DNA from: an uncultured Clostridia bacterium
GTDB taxonomy: Bacteria > Bacillota > Clostridia > Christensenellales > DUVY01
Assembly (NCBI GenBank): GCA_937895465.1
Contig: CALAYY010000194.1
Coordinates: forward strand, 1-9,277
Length of the DNA stretch: 9,277 nucleotides
Reading direction: 5' to 3'
The position numbers and the translations under genes are program-made. Below the pieces are notes generated by a model, which was not told the origin of the DNA, ran no database searches, and worked only from the letters and a program-made list of their open reading frames with translations. Shown piece by piece: positions 4,850-9,277 of the stretch (within the stretch, counting starts at the first letter, position 1; the number at the start of each line of letters is the position of its first letter).

Positions 4850-5479
4850 ATGCCTAAAGTTAATGTATATAATCAAAGCGGAGAAAAAGTCGGCGCTATG
4901 ACCTTGAGCGAAAAGGTGTTTGGCGCAGAATATAACAAACCCTTAATTCATCAGGTTGTAGTCGCACAGCTAAATAACCGCAGACAAGGTACCAAAAGCA
5001 CCTTGACACGTGCTGAAGTCAGCGGTGGCGGCAGAAAACCTTGGAGACAAAAAAAGACAGGAAGAGCAAGACAAGGCTCTACCCGTTCACCTCAATGGTA
5101 TCATGGCGGTATAGTTTTTGCTCCTAAGCCCAGAGATTTTTCTCAAAAAGTTAATAAGCAGGCTAAGTCTTTGGCATTAGTTTCAGCTTTGAGTGCTAAG
5201 GTAAAAGATGATGAAATGTTGGTTTTGGAAGATCTCAAGTTTATTTCTGCTAAAACCAAAGAAGCAGTCGATGTTATATCCAATTTGAAATTAGATAAGA
5301 GCGTTCTTCTGGTTTTGCCTGAAGCGAGTGAAGATATTGTGAGAGCAACAAGAAACATACCCCAAGTTACTACTATTGTTTCTGATCTTATCAATGTATA
5401 TGATGTAATCCGTCACAATAAGCTTGTTATGCTAAAGAGTGCGGTTAAGAAGATTGAGGAGGCTTACGGCAATGAATAA
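4850..5479 (+). CDS. rplD: 50S ribosomal protein L4
   Basis: L4 binds 23S rRNA domain I, and its extended loop lines the nascent peptide exit tunnel. That loop is visible at residues 58-87, beginning SGGGRKPWRQKKTGRARQG, and is rich in Gly and Arg as in the family. It is a known site of macrolide-resistance mutations elsewhere, and the sequence here looks ordinary. The protein is 209 residues, a normal length. AAGGAGA (4837-4843) overlaps the rplC stop and has 6 nt spacing. The gene overlaps rplW by 8 nt. In E. coli L4 represses its own operon through the S10 leader; whether it does so here is unknown, though the leader is structured. Confidence 0.98.
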   Translation: MPKVNVYNQSGEKVGAMTLSEKVFGAEYNKPLIHQVVVAQLNNRRQGTKSTLTRAEVSGGGRKPWRQKKTGRARQGSTRSPQWYHGGIVFAPKPRDFSQKVNKQAKSLALVSALSAKVKDDEMLVLEDLKFISAKTKEAVDVISNLKLDKSVLLVLPEASEDIVRATRNIPQVTTIVSDLINVYDVIRHNKLVMLKSAVKKIEEAYGNE

Positions 5480-5765
5480 TTCTTATGATATTATCATAAA
5501 ACCCGTTATGTCCGAAAAAAGCTATGACGGTATTCAATCCAAAAAATACACATTTGTTGTGGATAAAAGGGCGACCAAAACACAGATAAAGAACGCCATA
5601 GAAGAAATATTTAAGGTTGATGTGGATAGCGTCAATACTATTAATGCCCGCGGCAAATTAAAAAGACAGGGCAAATACGAGGGGATGACTCCCTCTTATA
5701 AAAAGGCAATCATTCAATTGAAGAAGGGCTCTAAGTCCATAGAATTGTTTGACAGTCTGGCATAA
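5472..5765 (+). CDS. rplW: 50S ribosomal protein L23
   Basis: L23 sits at the tunnel exit and is the docking site for trigger factor and the signal recognition particle. The start at 5472 lies inside the end of rplD (8-nt overlap) and is set by GAGGAGG (5456-5462) with 9 nt spacing. The product begins MNNSYDIIIKPVMSEKS, matching the family's IIxPVxTEKS motif. A longer reading from 5439 would add an Arg-rich stretch that is just rplD read out of frame. The length of 97 residues is normal. The conserved NARGKLKRQGKYEG segment (58-71) is the rRNA-binding loop. Confidence 0.97.
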   Translation: MNNSYDIIIKPVMSEKSYDGIQSKKYTFVVDKRATKTQIKNAIEEIFKVDVDSVNTINARGKLKRQGKYEGMTPSYKKAIIQLKKGSKSIELFDSLA

Positions 5766-5775
5766 GGAGAAGACC

Positions 5776-6603
5776 ATGGCAATTAAGAGATTAAGACCCA
5801 TTACGCCGGGAACAAGATTTAAGACTGTTGCTGATTATTCGGAGATTACTAAAAAAGCTCCCGAAAAATCATTGTTGGTAAGTCTTAACCGTAAGGGCGG
5901 ACGAAATAATCAAGGTAAAATTACCGTAAGACATATTGGCGGCGGAAACAGAAGAAAATATCGCATAATTGATTTTAAGCGAAACAAAGACAATATTCCT
6001 GCCAAGGTTACGGCTATTGAATATGATCCCAACCGTACAGCATTTATAGCATTACTTTGCTATGCTGACGGAGAAAGGAGATATATACTTGCGCCTTTGG
6101 GATTGCAGGTTGGAGATACTGTATTGTCAGGTGCAGGCGTTGACATTAAGGTGGGCAACGCAATGCCTTTAGAATCAGTGCCTGTAGGTACTATGATTCA
6201 TAATATTGAGCTTCAGCCTAACCGCGGTGGACAGTTGGTTCGTTCAGCAGGTAATGCTGCACAGCTTATGGCAAAAGAAGGCAAGTATGCAACATTGAGA
6301 CTGCCCAGCGGCGAAATGAGAATGGTACCCATTTCTTGCAGAGCCACAATAGGTCAAGTAGGCAATGTTGACAGCGAGCTTGTAAGTATAGGTAAAGCCG
6401 GAAGAACACGCCATTTAGGTGTAAGGCCTACAGTTCGCGGTGTTGTTATGAACCCGGTTGACCACCCTCACGGCGGTGGCGAAGGCAAATCGCCTGTCGG
6501 TCATGCAAGCCCTATGACTCCTTGGGGTAAGAAGGCAAGAGGACTCAAAACAAGAAAGAAAAAGAATCGTTCTGACAGATTTATTGTCAAACGCATCAAT
6601 TAA
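5776..6603 (+). CDS. rplB: 50S ribosomal protein L2
   Basis: L2 is among the most conserved large-subunit proteins. It is needed for subunit association and peptidyl transferase assembly. The start at 5776 follows AAGGAGA (5764-5770) at 5 nt spacing and gives MAIKRLRPITPGTRF, the family N-terminus. The open frame begins earlier, at 5749, inside rplW and without support. The protein is 275 residues. Key blocks are GRNNQGKITVRHIGGGNRRKYR (42-63) and DHPHGGGEGK (229-238), which contains the conserved histidine near the catalytic centre. The basic tail RKKKNRSDRFIVKRIN is typical. The gene starts 10 nt after rplW. Confidence 0.98.
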   Translation: MAIKRLRPITPGTRFKTVADYSEITKKAPEKSLLVSLNRKGGRNNQGKITVRHIGGGNRRKYRIIDFKRNKDNIPAKVTAIEYDPNRTAFIALLCYADGERRYILAPLGLQVGDTVLSGAGVDIKVGNAMPLESVPVGTMIHNIELQPNRGGQLVRSAGNAAQLMAKEGKYATLRLPSGEMRMVPISCRATIGQVGNVDSELVSIGKAGRTRHLGVRPTVRGVVMNPVDHPHGGGEGKSPVGHASPMTPWGKKARGLKTRKKKNRSDRFIVKRIN

Positions 6604-6615
6604 AGAGGTTAGCAT

Positions 6616-6894
6616 ATGAGCAGATCATTGAAAAAAGGACCTTTTGTTGAAGCAAAGCTTTTGAAAAAAGTTCAAGAGCTCAATGCCAAAAACGAAAAGA
6701 AAGTGATTAAGACATGGTCACGGTCATCAACGATTTTTCCCGAATTTGTAGGGCATACAATAGCGGTGCATGACGGGAAAAAGCATGTTCCTGTATATTG
6801 CACAGAAGATATGGTAGGTCACAAGTTGGGTGAATTCGCGCCTACTAGAACCTTTAGAGGACACTCGGGCGACAAAGGCTCGGCTGCCAAATAG
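6616..6894 (+). CDS. rpsS: 30S ribosomal protein S19
   Basis: S19 forms a complex with S13 in the head of the 30S subunit and contacts the A-site tRNA region. The 92 residues are full length. The N-terminus MSRSLKKGPFVE and the block DGKKHVPVYCTEDMVGHKLG (53-72) are diagnostic, as is the FAPTRTFRGHSGDK tail. AAGAGG (6603-6608) overlaps the rplB stop and has 7 nt spacing. The TAG stop overlaps the next gene's Shine-Dalgarno. Confidence 0.98.
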   Translation: MSRSLKKGPFVEAKLLKKVQELNAKNEKKVIKTWSRSSTIFPEFVGHTIAVHDGKKHVPVYCTEDMVGHKLGEFAPTRTFRGHSGDKGSAAK

Positions 6895-6902
6895 GAGAGA
6901 AT

Positions 6903-7295
6903 ATGGCTAAGAGAATCAGAACAAAAGCTGCTAATAGGCAGGAAAATAAAGATACACGGCCAAAAGCATTTGCCCGTCATATAAGGATATCTCCTTATAA
7001 AGTAAGACGCATAATTGATTTGGTTCGTGGAAAGAGTTACACGGATGCTGTTGCGATACTCAAAAACACCCCCGCAGGCGCATCTGACCCTGTTATCAGG
7101 GCTATAAACAGTGCTGCTGCCAACGCAGAACACAATAACAACCTTGCCAAAAAGGATTTGTTTGTTGCAGAAATTTTTGCAGACCAGGGACCTGTTTTAA
7201 AGCGTATTCAACCCCGTGCGCGCGGAAGTGCTGATAGGATTTTGAAACGCACAAGCCATATAACGGTTATTCTGGATGTTAGGGAGGCTAAATAA
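6903..7295 (+). CDS. rplV: 50S ribosomal protein L22
   Basis: L22 contacts all 23S rRNA domains, and its hairpin helps form the exit tunnel constriction. The 130-residue protein is somewhat longer than the usual 110-115. A basic N-terminal extension of about 20 residues (MAKRIRTKAANRQENKDTRP) precedes the family core, which starts near KAFARHIRISPYKVR. The tunnel hairpin lies around 96-120 (GPVLKRIQPRARGSADRI within it). AGGAGAG (6893-6899) sits 3 nt before the ATG, so spacing is short. A start farther in would have no better Shine-Dalgarno, so the extension is probably real. The stop overlaps the rpsC start by one base (TAATG). Confidence 0.96.
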   Translation: MAKRIRTKAANRQENKDTRPKAFARHIRISPYKVRRIIDLVRGKSYTDAVAILKNTPAGASDPVIRAINSAAANAEHNNNLAKKDLFVAEIFADQGPVLKRIQPRARGSADRILKRTSHITVILDVREAK

Positions 7296-7966
7296 TGGGT
7301 CAAAAGGTTAATCCTCACGGACTTAGAGTCGGCATTATCAACAGTTGGGAAACCCAATGGTATGCAGGCAAGAAAGAATTTAACAAATATCTTTTAGAAG
7401 ATTACAAAATCCGTCATCATATTAAGACTAAGTATTACGGCAACGCTATTTCCCGTATTACTATTCAGAGATTGACTGGAAGCAAAATTGTTATAAACAT
7501 TCATACAGCCCGTCCTGGTATGCTTATCGGCAATAAGGGTTCGGGAGTTGAACAAATAAAAAAGGAAATTCAGGCTATTGCACTCGGCAAGACAATCAAT
7601 ATCAACATTTTGGAAGTAAAACGCCCTGATATTGATGCTGTTTTGGTAGCAGAGAGCATCGCTGCTCAGCTTGAAAAAAGAGCATCCTTCAGACGTACCA
7701 TGAAACAAGCTTTGGGCCGTGCTATGAAAGGCGGCGCAAAGGGTGTGAAAGTTATGGTCGGCGGAAGATTGGACGGAGCAGAAATAGCACGAAGCGAACA
7801 TTATAATGAGGGTTCTATACCTTTGCAGACACTAAGAGCCAATATAGATTACGGTACAGCAGAAGCTCATACCACATTTGGTGTAATAGGCGTCAAGGTT
7901 TGGATTTATAAAGGTGAAGTTTTGTCACGGTCCCTCAAAGGAGAAGAGCAGAATGTTAATGCCTAA
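7295..7966 (+). CDS. rpsC: 30S ribosomal protein S3
   Basis: S3 lies at the mRNA entry channel and contributes to the mRNA helicase activity of the ribosome. The 223 residues fit the family. The N-terminus MGQKVNPHGLRVG is diagnostic. The type II KH domain has its GxxG loop as GNKG (79-82), and the C-terminal domain contains KGVKVMVGGRLDGAEIAR. AGGGAGG (7281-7287) is 7 nt upstream of the ATG, and the start shares one base with the rplV stop, a typical coupling arrangement. Its last 14 nt overlap rplP. Confidence 0.98.
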   Translation: MGQKVNPHGLRVGIINSWETQWYAGKKEFNKYLLEDYKIRHHIKTKYYGNAISRITIQRLTGSKIVINIHTARPGMLIGNKGSGVEQIKKEIQAIALGKTININILEVKRPDIDAVLVAESIAAQLEKRASFRRTMKQALGRAMKGGAKGVKVMVGGRLDGAEIARSEHYNEGSIPLQTLRANIDYGTAEAHTTFGVIGVKVWIYKGEVLSRSLKGEEQNVNA

Positions 7967-8408
7967 AAGAGTAAAAAGGAGAAGAGTCCATAGAGGCCGT
8001 ATGAAAGGAGTTGCTACAAAAGGCAATTTGGTAACTTATGGCGATTACGGATTGGCGGCAGCTGAGCCTGGATGGATTACTTCCAATCAGATAGAATCAG
8101 CACGTATAGTGTTGTCTAAGAGAATAAAAAAAGGCGGACAGGTTTGGATTAAGATATTCCCTCATAAACCTGTAACCAAAAAGCCTGCTGAAACCCGTAT
8201 GGGTAGTGGTAAAGGTTCACCTGAATTTTGGGTAGCAGTGGTTAAGCCGGGCAGAGTTATGTTTGAAATCGGCGGAATCCCTGATGATATATCCAAAGAA
8301 GCACTTCTTCAAGCTGCTTACAAAATGCCTATCAAATGCAAAGTCGTTAAAAAGGGCGAAGTAGTTGATATGGATGTGGAAGAAAACAAGGAGGCTAAGA
8401 GTTTATGA
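7953..8408 (+). CDS. rplP: 50S ribosomal protein L16
   Basis: L16 organises the A-site region of the large subunit and the A-site tRNA elbow contact. The start at 7953 gives MLMPKRVKRRRVHRGRMKG, the classic L16 N-terminus, with AAAGGAG (7937-7943) at 9 nt spacing. The in-frame ATG at 7959 is less well spaced, and the upstream ATG at 7914 lies inside rpsC with no support. The protein is 151 residues, slightly longer than the usual 136-145 because of an acidic and lysine-rich tail (DMDVEENKEAKSL). The core block RMGSGKGSPEFWVAVVKPGR (82-101) is intact. The gene overlaps rpsC by 14 nt and rpmC by 4 nt. Confidence 0.97.
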   Translation: MLMPKRVKRRRVHRGRMKGVATKGNLVTYGDYGLAAAEPGWITSNQIESARIVLSKRIKKGGQVWIKIFPHKPVTKKPAETRMGSGKGSPEFWVAVVKPGRVMFEIGGIPDDISKEALLQAAYKMPIKCKVVKKGEVVDMDVEENKEAKSL

Positions 8409-8638
8409 GAGCAAAAGAAGTTCATGATATGACTAATGACGAACTCACTGCCAAGCTGTCAACATTAAAGAGCGAATTGTTTTATCTTAGATTCAACCAT
8501 GCCGTAGGGCAGTTGGGCAACGGCAACCAGCTTACCGCTGTAAAACGTGATATAGCACGGGTAAAAACTGTGTTAAAAGAGCGTGAGATTAAGGGTATAA
8601 GCGGACCTGTTTCTGCTCCCGCAAAAAAGAAAGCGTAA
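8405..8638 (+). CDS. rpmC: 50S ribosomal protein L29
   Basis: L29 is a small coiled-coil-like protein next to L23 at the tunnel exit, where it contributes to the platform for nascent-chain factors. The first two thirds match the family: MRAKEVHDMTNDEL, the helix KSELFYLRFNHAVGQLGN, and the signature NQLTAVKRDIARVKTVLKER (41-60). At 77 residues it is about 10 longer than usual because of a low-complexity tail (GPVSAPAKKKA). AAGGAGG (8388-8394) has 10 nt spacing, and the ATGA overlap with rplP indicates coupling. Confidence 0.96.
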   Translation: MRAKEVHDMTNDELTAKLSTLKSELFYLRFNHAVGQLGNGNQLTAVKRDIARVKTVLKEREIKGISGPVSAPAKKKA

Positions 8639-8654
8639 GGAAAGGATATAGATT

Positions 8655-8924
8655 ATGGAAGATACAGCAATAAAAAGAAACAACCGCAAAACCAGAGAGG
8701 GCAGAGTAGTAAGCGACAAAATGGATAAGACCGCAGTAGTGGCAGTCATAACCAAGTTTAAGCACCCTCTTTACAAAAAGACAATTAATAAGACCAAAAA
8801 ATTCAAGATACACGATGAGAATAACGAATGCCAAATAGGCGATTATGTGGAAATCGGTGAAACACGCCATATTTCCAAGGACAAATGCTGGCGTCTTGTT
8901 AGGATCATTGAAAAGGCCAAGTAA
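8655..8924 (+). CDS. rpsQ: 30S ribosomal protein S17
   Basis: S17 is a primary 16S rRNA-binding protein of the OB-fold type, needed early in 30S assembly. The 89 residues are normal length. Family motifs are REGRVVSDKMDKTAVVAV (14-31), HPLYKK (37-42) and the signature GDYVEIGETRHISKDKCWRL (62-81). In the signature, His-Ile replaces the commoner Pro-Leu after Arg71. AAAGGA (8641-8646) has 8 nt spacing. It follows rpmC after 16 nt. Confidence 0.97.
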   Translation: MEDTAIKRNNRKTREGRVVSDKMDKTAVVAVITKFKHPLYKKTINKTKKFKIHDENNECQIGDYVEIGETRHISKDKCWRLVRIIEKAK

Positions 8925-8935
8925 GGAGACGCATT

Positions 8936-9277
8936 ATGATACAACCACAAACTTATCTAAAGGCAGCCGATAATACAGGCGCCAAAGAAATAATGTGTAT
9001 TCGTGTGCTGGGTGGATCCTTTCGCCGCACGGGTAATATAGGCGATGTTATCGTTGCTTCCGTTAAGAGTGCAACTCCTGGGGGCATGGTAAAAAAAGGT
9101 GAAATAGTACGGGCCGTTATTGTGCGTACTCATAAGGGTATCAGCCGCAGAGACGGTACACATATCAGATTTGATGATAACGCTGCTGTAATAATTGATG
9201 CTCAGCGTCAGCCCAAAGGAACACGTATCTTCGGACCCATAGCAAGGGAACTTAGAGAAAAGGATTACATGAAAATT
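8936..9277 (+). CDS. rplN: 50S ribosomal protein L14, partial at the window end
   Basis: L14 binds at the subunit interface and forms bridges to the 30S subunit. The frame is open to the last base, giving 114 of about 122 expected residues, so the stop lies just outside. The N-terminus MIQPQTYLKAADNTGAKEIMCIRVLGG and the sequence FGPIARELREKDYMKI near the end are diagnostic. AAGGAGA (8923-8929) overlaps the rpsQ stop with 6 nt spacing. rplN is normally the first large-subunit gene of the spc operon. Here it follows rpsQ by 11 nt with no promoter between, so S10 and spc genes seem to be one transcript. Confidence 0.97.
   Translation, partial: MIQPQTYLKAADNTGAKEIMCIRVLGGSFRRTGNIGDVIVASVKSATPGGMVKKGEIVRAVIVRTHKGISRRDGTHIRFDDNAAVIIDAQRQPKGTRIFGPIARELREKDYMKI

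Noticed and set aside
7394..7801. Minus-strand open frame of 135 codons inside rpsC
   Set aside because: It is antisense to a highly conserved ribosomal protein gene, with a Ser/Cys/Phe-rich composition typical of shadow translation.
1..9277. CRISPR array, insertion sequence, phage or defence genes
   Set aside because: No regularly spaced repeats, transposase, integrase or nuclease-like products are present on either strand.

Overview
The window looks like chromosome of a low-GC member of the Bacillota, probably class Clostridia. The evidence is AT-rich intergenic DNA, A/G-rich Shine-Dalgarno sites, consensus TTGACA/TATAAT promoters, a stand-alone TSCPD-domain protein, a bcrA-type ABC pair, and ribosomal proteins of Firmicutes type. 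No genus can be named from the sequence alone.

Layout. (1) 1-222: a terminator-like palindrome at the left edge, then a tRNA-Ser(GCU) gene on the minus strand with an encoded CCA end and a perfect-consensus promoter. (2) 314-875: an orphan gene for a four-helix membrane protein, with its own promoter. (3) 876-1501: an AT-rich gap, then a small TSCPD-domain protein with its own promoter and a strong terminator. (4) 1553-3244: a two-gene ABC exporter operon (ATPase, then permease) behind a near-perfect palindrome and ending in a terminator. (5) 3245-3868: a geneless stretch with one bidirectional terminator-like hairpin, two promoters and a structured leader of about 255 nt. (6) 3869-9277: the S10 operon running into the spc operon: rpsJ-rplC-rplD-rplW-rplB-rpsS-rplV-rpsC-rplP-rpmC-rpsQ-rplN. 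rplN is cut by the window edge.

The ribosomal genes are densely packed, with gaps of 0-22 nt or overlaps of 1-14 nt. Each has its own SD, and there is no internal promoter or terminator that I can see, so they are very likely one transcript with translational coupling. The correct starts of rplC, rplW, rplB and rplP lie inside the longest open frames and were chosen by SD position and family N-termini.

I do not see a convincing new multi-gene system here. The most interesting parts are non-coding: the S10 leader with mutually exclusive pairings and a partly hidden, distant SD for rpsJ; a tandem 9-bp repeat resembling Spo0A boxes upstream of the TSCPD gene; and the palindrome upstream of the ABC operon.
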